Assembly: GCA_037968655.1 (NCBI GenBank)
Contig: JBBKVW010000398.1
Span: forward strand, 1-15,425
Direction of reading: 5' to 3'
Source of the DNA: CAISIP01 sp037968655
GTDB taxonomy: Bacteria; Pseudomonadota; Gammaproteobacteria; Burkholderiales; Burkholderiaceae_C
DNA length: 15,425 nt
The notes under the pieces are model-generated. The model saw only the letters and a program-made list of their open reading frames with translations. It ran no database searches and was not told the origin of the DNA. Below, piece by piece: positions 6,198 to 14,575 of this stretch. How positions within the stretch are numbered: position 1 is the first letter of the stretch; each line of letters opens with the position of its first letter. Both the position numbers and the translations under genes were made by a program.

Positions 6198-8003
6198 TCA
6201 GGCTGGTGGCAAGTCCGGTTTCATCGCCGATTGCGCGCGCTGCTCTTCCTGCAGCCGCAACACGCGGCGCTGCACCTTGCCGGTGGTGGTCATCGGTAAT
6301 TCGCCGACAAACTCGATTTCCTTGGGGTATTCATAAGGTGCCAATTTGCCGCGTACATGGGCCTGCAATTGCGCCGTGAGTTCGGCATCAAAAGCAGCGC
6401 CATCCGCAGCCTGCGCGCTACGCCGGACCGCGTAGTCGGTCGACAGCACCACATAGGCCTTGACCACCGCCCCGCGCTCCGGGTCGGGTTTGGGCACCAC
6501 GGCTGCATTGAGCACGGCCGGATGCTTGACCAGGCAGTTCTCGATCTCGCCCGGCCCGATCCGGTAGCCGGCCGCCTTGAACACATCGTCGGCCCGGCCC
6601 TGGTACCAGAGATAGCCATCGGCATCGCGCCTGGCCAGGTCGCCGGTGCGGCACCAGTCGCCGGTGAAGCGCGCGGCAGTCGCTTGCGGATTTTTCCAGT
6701 AGCCCAGGAAGAAGGCCGGATCGGGCTGCCCATGCACATCGAAGCGGTTCACCGCCACGTCGCCCGGCACGCCGACCGCGCATTCATTGCCCGCATCGTC
6801 GATCACCATGACCCGGTGACCCGGATAGCCCTTGCCCATGCTGCCGGGCCGCGCCGGCCAGCCAGTGCCCTGGCCCCGATCTCCGTTCATCGCGCAGTTG
6901 CCCACGATGTAGTTGATCTCGGTCTGCCCGAACATCTCGTTGACCGTCACGCCCAGCTCTTGCTGGCAATAGTCGAACACCGCGTCGCCCACCGCCTCGC
7001 CGGCGCTCATGATGGCCTGCAGCTCCAGCCGGAACTGCTGGCGCGGCTGCGGATGCGCCTTCATCATGGCCTTGAGCGCGGTCGGGAAGATAAAGCTGTG
7101 CGTGACGGCGTATTTTTCCATCAGCTCGAACGCCGTCTGCGGACTGAAGCGTCCATTCCAGGCCACGATGGGCCGGCCGAAATACAGGGTCGGCAACAGG
7201 GCATCCATCAGGCCGCCGGTCCAGGCCCAGTCGGCCGGCGACCAGAACACCGCGCCGGATTCGGAGTCATCGCGTGCAGGATCAAATCCGAACCAGTTCT
7301 GGCTGCAGACAAAGCCGCTCAGATTGCCGATCAGGCCGCGGTGGGCGATCAGCGCGCCCTTGGGCTGGCCGGTGGTGCCGCTGGTGTAGATCAGCACTGC
7401 GGGTTCGTCGGCCAAGGTGTCGATGGGCGTGAACTGGTCCGAGGCCGAGGCCAGCACGGCGTCATAGCCAGGATTGCGGTTTTTGAGCTTCACACCCACC
7501 CGAATCACGGTGCGCAGCAAGGGGCAGTGCGCGCGCACCGATTGCATTGCGTCAATCACGGTCGCGTCGCAGATGGCGACCACCGCCTCGCTGTCGTGCA
7601 ATCGGTATTCCAGCGCCTCTGGCCCGAACAGAACAGAAAGCGGCATCGCCACCGCGCCGAGCTGCAACACCGCCACGTATGCCACTGCGGTCTCAAAGCG
7701 TTGCGGCAGCACGATGGCGACCCGGTCGCCGCGCTGCACACCCAGGTCTGCCAAGGCATTGGACAGGCGGTTGCTGGCAGCCTGCAACTGCGCGTACGAC
7801 CAACACGCCGGCGCCAGGCCGCTTCCGTCGGCCAGCACTGCAACGCGGCTGGCCGCATCGGGCCGCTGCGCCCAGCGCCGGCAGCAGACCTGCGCCATGT
7901 TGAAGTGCTCTGGCACATTCCAGCCAAAATGGCTGTGCATGGCGCCATAGTGGTCGTCTTCGCGCCGCGCCACTTTCATGTCCTCGACTTGACTGCCTGC
8001 CAC
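6198..8003 (-). CDS. AMP-binding acyl-CoA synthetase (acetyl/medium-chain type)
   Basis: This ANL-superfamily enzyme would activate a carboxylic acid with ATP to an acyl-adenylate and then to acyl-CoA. With a GTG start it is 601 residues. Visible are the P-loop TSGTTGQPKG at 207-216, MFGQTEINY at 357-365, YLWYQGRADD at 464-473, the hinge-side motif GYRIGPGEIE at 479-488 and the catalytic C-terminal lysine Lys576 in TTTGKVQRR. The overall form resembles ACSM/acetyl-CoA-synthetase-like proteins; chain length cannot be read from sequence. Start choice: a perfect AAGGAGG (8010-8016 on the complement) lies 6 nt before the in-frame GTG at 8003. ATG 7979 is an alternative, giving 593 residues, and the frame is open to 8042. 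First gene of the - strand series. Confidence 0.9.
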   Translation of the reverse strand: MAGSQVEDMKVARREDDHYGAMHSHFGWNVPEHFNMAQVCCRRWAQRPDAASRVAVLADGSGLAPACWSYAQLQAASNRLSNALADLGVQRGDRVAIVLPQRFETAVAYVAVLQLGAVAMPLSVLFGPEALEYRLHDSEAVVAICDATVIDAMQSVRAHCPLLRTVIRVGVKLKNRNPGYDAVLASASDQFTPIDTLADEPAVLIYTSGTTGQPKGALIAHRGLIGNLSGFVCSQNWFGFDPARDDSESGAVFWSPADWAWTGGLMDALLPTLYFGRPIVAWNGRFSPQTAFELMEKYAVTHSFIFPTALKAMMKAHPQPRQQFRLELQAIMSAGEAVGDAVFDYCQQELGVTVNEMFGQTEINYIVGNCAMNGDRGQGTGWPARPGSMGKGYPGHRVMVIDDAGNECAVGVPGDVAVNRFDVHGQPDPAFFLGYWKNPQATAARFTGDWCRTGDLARRDADGYLWYQGRADDVFKAAGYRIGPGEIENCLVKHPAVLNAAVVPKPDPERGAVVKAYVVLSTDYAVRRSAQAADGAAFDAELTAQLQAHVRGKLAPYEYPKEIEFVGELPMTTTGKVQRRVLRLQEEQRAQSAMKPDLPPA

Positions 8004-8009
8004 GGCCTG

Positions 8010-8016
8010 CCTCCTT
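8010..8016 (-). promoter_or_regulatory. Perfect Shine-Dalgarno deciding the acyl-CoA synthetase start
   Basis: On the complement the bases read AAGGAGG, a full match to the 16S anti-Shine-Dalgarno. Six nucleotides separate it from an in-frame GTG (8003-8001). This is the strongest ribosome-binding site in the window and supports GTG over the downstream ATG at 7979. It abuts the ATG of the divergent hydrolase at 8017. Confidence 0.7.
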
Positions 8017-8042
8017 ATGATCGACCTAATGTACCAAGTCAA
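8014..8042 (-). promoter_or_regulatory. Possible sigma70 promoter for the acyl-CoA synthetase operon
   Basis: On the complement TTGACT (8042-8037; 5 of 6 consensus) is followed by a 17-bp spacer and CATAAG (8019-8014; 4 of 6). The spacing is ideal. The problem is that the -10 overlaps the Shine-Dalgarno, so a transcript from here would start near 8007, leave out AAGGAGG and be nearly leaderless. Either this is a coincidental match or it feeds translation from the ATG at 7979. Confidence 0.3.
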
Positions 8043-8961
8043 AAGACCATCGCGCAGCGTCCACGTGCCCGTCCGCGGCCTGCAATACCACGTCCGTTGC
8101 TGGGGCGAGCCGAGCCCCGGCGTCCCACCCCTGGTGATGGTGCACGGCTGGATGGACGTCGCAGCGTCCTACCAGTTCATGGTCGATGCGCTCTCCGACG
8201 CCTTCATGCAAGACCGCTTCGTCATCGCCCCCGACTGGCGCGGCTACGGCGGCACTGCCGGCGGCGGGGTCGACAACTACTGGTTCCCCGACTACATCGC
8301 CGACCTGGATTTTCTGGTCGACCATTTCTCACCCGAGTCGCCGATCGACCTGGTCGGCCACAGCCTGGGCGGAAATGTGGTGATGTTCTATGCCGGCATC
8401 CGGCCGCACCGGGTGCGCCGCCTGGTCAACCTGGAGGGCTTCGGCGGCCCGGCCACCGTGCCGGCCCAGGCTCCCGGCCGCTACGCCAAATGGCTCGACC
8501 AGCTCAAGAAACATCAGGCTGGCGAACTCGGCCTGCGCCCTTACGACGCCGTGGATGGGGTGGCGCGGCGCCTGGCCAAAACCAATCCGCGTCTGGCGCG
8601 CGATCAGGTCGGACTCGACAAGGCCGACTGGCTGGCGCGCCACTGGTCTGAGCAAAACGCCGATGGGCGATGGCAGATCCTGGGTGACCCGGCACACAAG
8701 ATCGTCAACGCCCAATTGCTGCGGGTCGACGAGATGCTGGAGGTCTACAAGCGCATTACGATGCCGGTGTTGGCCATTGAAGCGCAGGACGACTCGATGT
8801 GGCAATGGTGGAAAGGCAGCTTCACCCGGGAGCTCTACCATGAGCGCCTTCAGTCGGTGCCCGATTGCCGCATTGAAGTGGTGCAGGACGCCGGCCACAT
8901 GCTGCACCACGACCAGCCCGAGGCGCTGGCTGCGTTAATGGAGCCCTTTCTGGGCAGCTGA
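8017..8961 (+). CDS. Alpha/beta hydrolase
   Basis: The 314-residue product is a cytoplasmic serine hydrolase of the alpha/beta fold. Visible motifs are HGWMD at 43-47 (oxyanion region), DWRGYGGT at 73-80, the nucleophile elbow GHSLGG with Ser116, a probable acid in EAQDD (Asp258/Asp259) and His294 in DAGHMLHH. Residues about 145-245 form a variable cap region. The family includes esterases, epoxide hydrolases, haloalkane dehalogenases and other enzymes; the substrate cannot be named. Two in-frame ATGs lie at 8017 and 8029, neither with a Shine-Dalgarno. TATGAT at 8016-8021 could place a transcript start at or near the second ATG (leaderless), which is inference. It diverges from the acyl-CoA synthetase with a 13-bp gap and is followed 65 bp later by prfB. 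Confidence 0.88.
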   Translation: MIDLMYQVKRPSRSVHVPVRGLQYHVRCWGEPSPGVPPLVMVHGWMDVAASYQFMVDALSDAFMQDRFVIAPDWRGYGGTAGGGVDNYWFPDYIADLDFLVDHFSPESPIDLVGHSLGGNVVMFYAGIRPHRVRRLVNLEGFGGPATVPAQAPGRYAKWLDQLKKHQAGELGLRPYDAVDGVARRLAKTNPRLARDQVGLDKADWLARHWSEQNADGRWQILGDPAHKIVNAQLLRVDEMLEVYKRITMPVLAIEAQDDSMWQWWKGSFTRELYHERLQSVPDCRIEVVQDAGHMLHHDQPEALAALMEPFLGS

Positions 8962-8978
8962 TGGGCCGCTGATGGGCC
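8957..8978 (+). repeat. Perfect 11-bp tandem duplication at the hydrolase stop
   Basis: GCTGATGGGCC occurs at 8957-8967 and again directly at 8968-8978. The first copy contains the hydrolase TGA stop; the second lies entirely in the intergenic space before prfB. As 11 is not a multiple of three, the arrangement is tolerated only because it falls at and beyond the stop. It looks like a replication-slippage duplication. Confidence 0.85.
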
Positions 8979-9026
8979 ATGAGAAAATGTCCGGTTGATC
9001 GACAGCAACCCAACAAGGACAACACC

Positions 9027-10131
9027 ATGGACGCAGTACATTCCAACCAGATCGGCAGCCAACTTCTGGACCTGAGCGCGCGGACCCAGGAGTTACGGGG
9101 GTATCTTTGACTACGATGCCAAAGCCGAACGCCTGAGGACGGTCAACGCCTCACTGGAAGACCCGACGGTCTGGAACGACCCCAAGAAGGCCCAGGAGCT
9201 CGGGCGCGAGAAGAAATCGCTCGAAAACGTGGTGGTCTCGCTGACCCGGCTCAGCACGGAGCTGGCCGACAACTCCGAGTTGTTCGAGATGAGCAAGGAC
9301 GAGGGCGACGAGGACAGCCTGCTGCAGATCGAAAGCGACACGGCCAAGCTGGCCAAGGAGATCGAGAAGCTCGAATTCCTGCGCATGTTCAACAACCCGG
9401 CTGATCCGCTGAACTGCTTCATCGACATCCAGTCCGGCGCCGGCGGAACCGAAGCCTGCGACTGGGCCAGCATGCTGCTGCGCCAGTATCTGCGCTATGC
9501 CGAGCGCAAGGGCTTCACGACCACGATCGAAGACGAGTCAGCCGGCGACACTGCCGGCATCAAGGGCGCGACGATCAAGGTCGAGGGTGAATATGCGTTC
9601 GGCCTGCTGCGCACCGAGACCGGCGTGCACCGGCTGGTGCGCAAGTCGCCGTTCGACTCTTCGGGTGGCCGCCATACCAGCTTTGCCAGCGTGTTCGTCT
9701 ACCCGGAAATCGATGACTCGATCGAGATCGACATCAATCCGTCCGACGTGCGTACCGACACCTACCGCGCCAGTGGCGCCGGCGGCCAGCACATCAACAA
9801 GACCGACTCCGCAGTGCGGCTGACGCACATCCCGACCGGCATCGTCGTGCAGTGCCAGGACGGGCGCAGCCAGCACAGCAACCGCGACGTGGCCTGGAAG
9901 CGGCTGCGCTCCAAGCTGTACGACCATGAGTTGCGCAAGCAGCAGGAAGAGCAGCAAAAACTCGAGGACACCAAGACCGACGTCGGCTGGGGGCATCAGA
10001 TCCGCAGCTATGTGCTGGACAACAGCCGCATCAAGGACCTGCGCACCAATGTCGAGGTCTCGGCCACGCAAAAGGTACTCGACGGCGACCTGGACGTGTT
10101 CATCGAAGCCTCGCTGAAACAGGGCGTCTGA
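9027..10131 (+). CDS. prfB: Peptide chain release factor 2 with programmed +1 frameshift
   Basis: RF2 recognises UGA and UAA stop codons and triggers peptide release in the ribosome. Codons 1-27 run from ATG 9027 to CTT 9105-9107 and are followed by an in-frame TGA at 9108-9110. Skipping T9108 continues as DYDAKAERL... to the stop at 10129-10131, giving 367 residues (E. coli has 365). The downstream part has the RF2 stop-recognition motif SPF (in RKSPFDSSGGRHTSF) and the catalytic GGQ in YRASGAGGQH, with Ala rather than Thr two residues before GGQ, as in most bacteria but unlike E. coli K-12. RBS AAGGA at 9015-9019 sits 7 nt from the ATG. GAAAAT at 8983-8988 might be a -10, but no -35 supports it. 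Its TGA shares one base with the next ATG. Confidence 0.97.
9096..9111 (+). promoter_or_regulatory. RF2 programmed +1 frameshift site
   Basis: The bases read CGG GGG TAT CTT TGA C, matching the conserved prfB autoregulation site. When RF2 is scarce the ribosome pauses at TGA, slips from CTT to TTT and reads GAC; when RF2 is plentiful it terminates after 27 residues. The internal Shine-Dalgarno-like stretch is GGGGGT, close to CTT. E. coli has AGGGGGT; the C in place of A removes one possible pair with 16S rRNA. Confidence 0.96.
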
Positions 10132-10805
10132 TGCGGGTCGAAGGTCTTATCTTCGACATGGACGGCACCATGATCGACTCCATGCCCTACCACGCCAAAA
10201 GCTGGGTGGCATTTACGCAAAACCACGGCATCGACATCGACGTGGACGAACTGTTGCGCCGCACCACCGGGCGCACTGGCGCCGAGTGCATGGAGCTGCT
10301 GTTCCAGCGCAGCATGGACCCCAAGGAAAGCTGGGATCTGATCGCGCAGAAGGAGCAGATCTACCGCGATCTGTATGCACCAGTGTTTGCCGAGGTGCCC
10401 GGCTTCAAGGCGTTCAGCGCCAAGGCCTTTGCACAGGGCCTGCGCATCGGCGTCGGCACGGCCGGTGACAAGCACAATATCGCCTTTGCGTTTTCCAATC
10501 TGGGCATGGACCCGATGCCGCACGCGGTGGTCGGTGGCGACGAAGGATTCCCCGGCAAGCCAGAACCGGCCATCTTTCTCGAAGCGGCGCGGCGCATCGG
10601 CGTCGACCCCAAGGCCTGCATCGTGTTCGAAGATGCACCCTTTGGCATCGAGGCAGCCGGTCGCGCCGGCATGCGCGCGGTGGCGGTATGCACCAGCCAC
10701 AGCGCCGACCAGTTGGCCGGCCCGCATGTGATCGCACAGGTTGCCAACTACCACGAACTAATAAAAACCAATTTTCTGGAGACACTTCATGCTCGCACCC
10801 CGTGA
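10131..10805 (+). CDS. HAD-family phosphatase, beta-phosphoglucomutase-like
   Basis: The 224-residue product is a cytoplasmic haloacid dehalogenase-type phosphohydrolase of the beta-phosphoglucomutase-like group with an alpha-helical cap after motif I. Motifs: FDMDGT with Asp9 (nucleophile) and Asp11, GVGTAG with Thr110 (motif II), FPGKPEP with Lys143 (motif III) and FEDAPFGIEAA with Glu167/Asp168 (motif IV). The set is complete, so it should be active. The substrate (a sugar phosphate or other small phosphate ester) cannot be told from sequence. The ATG shares its A with the last base of the prfB stop (TGATG), implying coupled translation. The last 17 bases overlap the start of pepN in another frame. 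The 3' end is unusually AT-rich around 10757-10775. Confidence 0.9.
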   Translation: MRVEGLIFDMDGTMIDSMPYHAKSWVAFTQNHGIDIDVDELLRRTTGRTGAECMELLFQRSMDPKESWDLIAQKEQIYRDLYAPVFAEVPGFKAFSAKAFAQGLRIGVGTAGDKHNIAFAFSNLGMDPMPHAVVGGDEGFPGKPEPAIFLEAARRIGVDPKACIVFEDAPFGIEAAGRAGMRAVAVCTSHSADQLAGPHVIAQVANYHELIKTNFLETLHARTP

Positions 10806-13500
10806 CGGCCAAGGGCCAGCAGTCAGCATTCAGCGCGCGGACTACAGCGCACCGCCGTTTTGGATCGACAGCGTCGAGCTGAGCTTTGACCTGGACCCGG
10901 CCAAGACGCGCGTCCTGAACAAGATGCGGCTGCGCCGCAACCCGGACGTTGCGGTACAGCCGCTGCGCCTGGACGGCGATGAACTCAACCTGTCGCGGGT
11001 GCTGGTCAACGGCGCCAGCGCCTCGTTCAAGATCGATGGCGGCAAGCTGGTGCTGGACAACCTGCCCACGGCCGAGGCCGGCAGTTTCGATCTGGAAATA
11101 TTCACCACCTGCACGCCCGCCAAGAACACCAAGCTGATGGGCCTGTATGTCAGCAATGGCTCCTTCTTCACCCAGTGCGAGGCCGAGGGTTTCCGGCGCA
11201 TCACCTATTTCCTGGATCGCCCGGATGTGATGTCCACCTACAGCGTGCTGCTGCGCGCCAACAAGGCGGCCTATCCGGTGCTGCTGTCCAACGGCAACCT
11301 GGTCGACAGCGGAGACATGACGGGCGCAGGCAACGAGGGCCGGCATTTCGCGCGCTGGGTCGATCCGCACCGCAAACCGTCCTATCTGTTTGCGCTGGTT
11401 GCCGGCCAGTTCGAATCGCGCCAGCAACGCGTCACCTCGCGCGCCGGCAAGGAGCATCTGCTGGAGATCTACGTGCGTCGTGGCGACATGGGCAAGACCG
11501 AGCATGCGATGCGTTCGCTGATGGCGTCAATCGTCTGGGACGAGGCGCGCTTTGGCCTCTCGCTGGATCTGGAGCGCTTCATGATCGTGGCCACCAGCGA
11601 CTTCAACATGGGTGCGATGGAGAACAAGGGCCTGAACATCTTCAACACCAAGTATGTGCTGGCCACCCAGGCGACCGCCACCGACACCGATTTTTCGGGC
11701 ATTGAATCGGTGGTGGGCCATGAATACTTTCACAACTGGACCGGCAACCGCGTGACCTGCCGCGACTGGTTCCAGCTCAGCCTCAAGGAAGGCCTGACGG
11801 TGTTCCGCGACCAGGAGTTCTCGATGGACCTGTGCGCCGACGCGTCGGCGCGCGCCGTCAAGCGCATCGACGACGTGCGGGTGCTGCGCGCCGCGCAGTT
11901 TCCAGAAGACGCCGGCCCGATGGCGCACCCGGTGCGGCCCGACAGCTATGTAGAGATCAACAACTTCTATACCGTCACCGTCTACGAAAAGGGCGCCGAG
12001 GTGGTGCGCATGATGCAGACCCTGGTCGGCCGCGCCGGCTTTGCCAAGGGCATGCAGTTGTATTTCGAACGCCACGACGGCCAGGCCGTGACCTGCGACG
12101 ACTTCGCGCAGGCCCAGGCCGACGCCAATCCCGACTCCGACCTGGCACGACTGTTGCCGCAGTTCAAGCACTGGTACAGCCAGGCCGGCACGCCCCACGT
12201 GCAAGCAGTCGGCCATTACGATGCTGCCGCAGCCAGCTACACGCTGACACTGTCGCAAAGCTGCAAGCCGACGTCAGGCCAGTCCAGCAAACTGCCGTTC
12301 GTGATTCCGATCGCGCTGGGCCTGCTGGGCCCGGACGGCCAGGACCTGCCGCTACAGCTCTCGGGCGAGCCAACACCCACACTGGCGCCGCGCAACTTTG
12401 TGTTGAGCGAGCCACAGATGACGCTCACTTTCGTCCATGTGGCGGTTGAACCGGTGCCGTCCATCCTGCGCGGCTTCAGTGCGCCGGTGATGCTCGATTA
12501 CGACTTCAGCGACACGCAACTGCTGCACCTGCTGGCGCACGACAGCGATGCATTCAATCGTTGGGAGGCCGGTCAACGGCTGGCCATGCGCTGCGCACTG
12601 GCGGCCCTGAAAAAGCCCGCTGGCGAGCCGATCGGCGCCGTCCTCGGCCCGCAGTTTCTCGATGCGATGCGCGGCATCCTGAACCACACCTCGCTGGACG
12701 CAGCATTCAAAGAACTGGCACTGACGCTGCCATCGGAGTCCTATATTGCCGAACAACTGGAGATAGTGGACCCGCAACGCATCCACGCCGTGCGCGACGC
12801 CATGCGGATGCAACTGGCCACTGCGCTGGCGGACGATTGGCAACAGGCCTATGACGCCAACCGCAATACCGGTGCCTACCAGCCTGACCCGATGTCCAGC
12901 GGCAAGCGCGCGCTGGCCGGCATGGCCTTGACCATGCTGTGCCTGGGCACGGAGCACGACCCATGGCCGGTCCGGGCCTTCGAGCGTTTCAAACAGGCTG
13001 GCAACATGACCGACCGCATGCACGCGATGGCTGCCCTGGTGGCCTGCGCCCATCCGCTGGCGGGCGAGGCCCTGGCCCGCTTTCACGCCATGTTCAAGGG
13101 CGACGAGCTGGTGCTGGACAAATGGTTTGCGTTGCAGGCTGGCGCCAGCGATCGCGAGGGCCACATACTGCCGCTGGTGCGCAAACTGATGTCGCACCCG
13201 GACTTTCATCTGAAGAACCCGAACCGTGCCCGCAGCCTGCTGTTTGCCTACTGCAATGCCAACCCGGCGGCATTTCACCGCACCGACGCGGCCGGCTACC
13301 AGTTCTGGAGCCTGCGCGTACTGGAGATCGACGCCTTCAATCCGCAACTGGCCGCGCGCCTGGCGCGCGCGCTGGACCGCTGGAGTCGCCTGGCCGAACC
13401 CTACCGCAGCGCCGCGCGCGAGGCCATTGCGCGCGTTGCTGCCAAACCCGACCTGAGCAACGACGTGCGCGAAGTGGTCGACCGGGCACTGGCGGACTGA
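10789..13500 (+). CDS. pepN: Aminopeptidase N (M1 zinc metallopeptidase)
   Basis: PepN removes N-terminal residues from peptides in the cytoplasm and is a main enzyme of peptide recycling. The 903-residue product (E. coli 870) shows the N-terminal exopeptidase motif GAMENKG at 275-281, the zinc site HEYFH (His311, Glu312, His315) with Glu334 eighteen residues further in KEGLTVFRDQEF, and the transition-state tyrosine Tyr399 in VYEKGAEV. The remaining C-terminal half is the family's beta-sandwich and helical region, without visible breaks. GGAG at 10778-10781 lies 7 nt before ATG 10789, inside the end of the HAD gene (17-nt overlap). The fbp gene follows after 33 bp in the same direction. The call is firm. 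Confidence 0.97.
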   Translation: MLAPRDGQGPAVSIQRADYSAPPFWIDSVELSFDLDPAKTRVLNKMRLRRNPDVAVQPLRLDGDELNLSRVLVNGASASFKIDGGKLVLDNLPTAEAGSFDLEIFTTCTPAKNTKLMGLYVSNGSFFTQCEAEGFRRITYFLDRPDVMSTYSVLLRANKAAYPVLLSNGNLVDSGDMTGAGNEGRHFARWVDPHRKPSYLFALVAGQFESRQQRVTSRAGKEHLLEIYVRRGDMGKTEHAMRSLMASIVWDEARFGLSLDLERFMIVATSDFNMGAMENKGLNIFNTKYVLATQATATDTDFSGIESVVGHEYFHNWTGNRVTCRDWFQLSLKEGLTVFRDQEFSMDLCADASARAVKRIDDVRVLRAAQFPEDAGPMAHPVRPDSYVEINNFYTVTVYEKGAEVVRMMQTLVGRAGFAKGMQLYFERHDGQAVTCDDFAQAQADANPDSDLARLLPQFKHWYSQAGTPHVQAVGHYDAAAASYTLTLSQSCKPTSGQSSKLPFVIPIALGLLGPDGQDLPLQLSGEPTPTLAPRNFVLSEPQMTLTFVHVAVEPVPSILRGFSAPVMLDYDFSDTQLLHLLAHDSDAFNRWEAGQRLAMRCALAALKKPAGEPIGAVLGPQFLDAMRGILNHTSLDAAFKELALTLPSESYIAEQLEIVDPQRIHAVRDAMRMQLATALADDWQQAYDANRNTGAYQPDPMSSGKRALAGMALTMLCLGTEHDPWPVRAFERFKQAGNMTDRMHAMAALVACAHPLAGEALARFHAMFKGDELVLDKWFALQAGASDREGHILPLVRKLMSHPDFHLKNPNRARSLLFAYCNANPAAFHRTDAAGYQFWSLRVLEIDAFNPQLAARLARALDRWSRLAEPYRSAAREAIARVAAKPDLSNDVREVVDRALAD

Positions 13501-13533
13501 CCCATCCACTGCAACGCATCAAGGCAGCACATC

Positions 13534-14562
13534 ATGGCATCGAGCATCTCCCTCACCCGCTACCTGGTCGAACACCAGCGCGTGCACAACCTGATTCCGT
13601 CCGACCTGCGCCTGCTGCTCGAAGTGGTGGCACGCGCCTGCAAGAGCATCAGCCAGGCCGTCAACAAGGGCGCCCTGGGCGGTGTGCTGGGTGCGGCGCA
13701 GAGCGAGAACATCCAGGGCGAGATCCAGAAAAAACTCGACATCATCGCCAACGAGGTATTAATCGAGGCCAATGAATGGGGCGGCCATCTCGCGGCCATG
13801 GCGAGCGAGGAAATGGAGGGCATCTATGTGGTGCCGCACCGCTATCCCCAGGGCGAATACCTGCTGCTGTTTGACCCATTGGATGGCTCCAGTAATGTCG
13901 ACGTGAATGTCAGCATCGGCACCATCTTCAGCGTGCTGCGCAAGAGCGAGAACAGCGCGGGGGTTGCCGAAAGCGATTTTCTGCAGGCCGGCAGCCAACA
14001 GGTCGCAGCCGGCTACTGCATCTACGGCCCGCAGACCACGCTGGTGCTGACGGTGGGCGACGGCGTGGCGATCTTCACGCTGGACCGCGAGCAAGGCTCC
14101 TTCGTATTGACGCAAGAGCATGTGACGATACCGGCTGAAACCCAGGAGTTCGCAGTCAACATGAGCAATATGCGGCACTGGGACGCACCGATCACGCAGT
14201 ACATCTGCGAGAACCTGCAGGGCACCGATGGCCCGCGCGGCAAGGACTTCAACATGCGCTGGATCGCCAGCATGGTGGCCGACGTGCACCGCATCCTGAC
14301 GCGCGGCGGCATCTTCCTCTACCCCTGGGACAAGCGCGAACCCGGCAAGCCCGGCAAGCTGCGTCTGCTGTATGAAGCCAACCCGATGGGCTGGATCATC
14401 GAGCAGGCCGGCGGCGCCGCCAGCACCGGACGCGAACGCATCCTGGACATCGTGCCAACGCAATTGCACCAACGCGTCAGCGTGGTGCTGGGCAGTCGCA
14501 ACGAAGTCGAACATGTTGTTGCGCTGTATGCCGCTGCAGGATCCACAAGCATTACCGCCTGA
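13534..14562 (+). CDS. fbp: Fructose-1,6-bisphosphatase class I
   Basis: Fbp hydrolyses fructose-1,6-bisphosphate to fructose-6-phosphate in the cytoplasm, an irreversible step of gluconeogenesis and, in autotrophs, of the Calvin cycle. The 342-residue product has the metal-binding Glu92/Glu93 (MASEEMEG), the signature LFDPLDGSSNVDVNVSIGT with Asp114 and Asp117, and the substrate-site block GKLRLLYEANPMGWIIEQAGG near 290-310. Length is normal for bacterial class I enzymes. AAGG lies about 9 nt before the ATG. With no Rubisco or other Calvin genes nearby, gluconeogenesis is the simpler reading. It is 33 bp after pepN and 13 bp before the acyltransferase, so probably in the same transcript. Confidence 0.97.
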   Translation: MASSISLTRYLVEHQRVHNLIPSDLRLLLEVVARACKSISQAVNKGALGGVLGAAQSENIQGEIQKKLDIIANEVLIEANEWGGHLAAMASEEMEGIYVVPHRYPQGEYLLLFDPLDGSSNVDVNVSIGTIFSVLRKSENSAGVAESDFLQAGSQQVAAGYCIYGPQTTLVLTVGDGVAIFTLDREQGSFVLTQEHVTIPAETQEFAVNMSNMRHWDAPITQYICENLQGTDGPRGKDFNMRWIASMVADVHRILTRGGIFLYPWDKREPGKPGKLRLLYEANPMGWIIEQAGGAASTGRERILDIVPTQLHQRVSVVLGSRNEVEHVVALYAAAGSTSITA

Positions 14563-14575
14563 GGCCGGCCCCCCG

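Noticed and set aside
4652..6379. Open frame (575 codons) on the + strand across ybaK and the aldo/keto reductase
   Set aside because: It spans two well-supported antisense genes and their gap, and its Ala/His/Gln/Arg-rich composition is typical of shadow frames.
6357..8651. Long open frame (764 codons) on the + strand across the acyl-CoA synthetase gene
   Set aside because: It is antisense to a gene with complete catalytic motifs, has no recognisable domain, and is explained by GC-rich codon bias suppressing stops on the opposite strand.
9108..9110. In-frame TGA in prfB read as a sequencing error or pseudogene
   Set aside because: The surrounding bases match the conserved RF2 autoregulatory frameshift site, and both halves are intact RF2 sequence.
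12352..13509. Open frame (385 codons) on the - strand opposite pepN
   Set aside because: Shadow of the pepN coding sequence; no motif or sensible start context.
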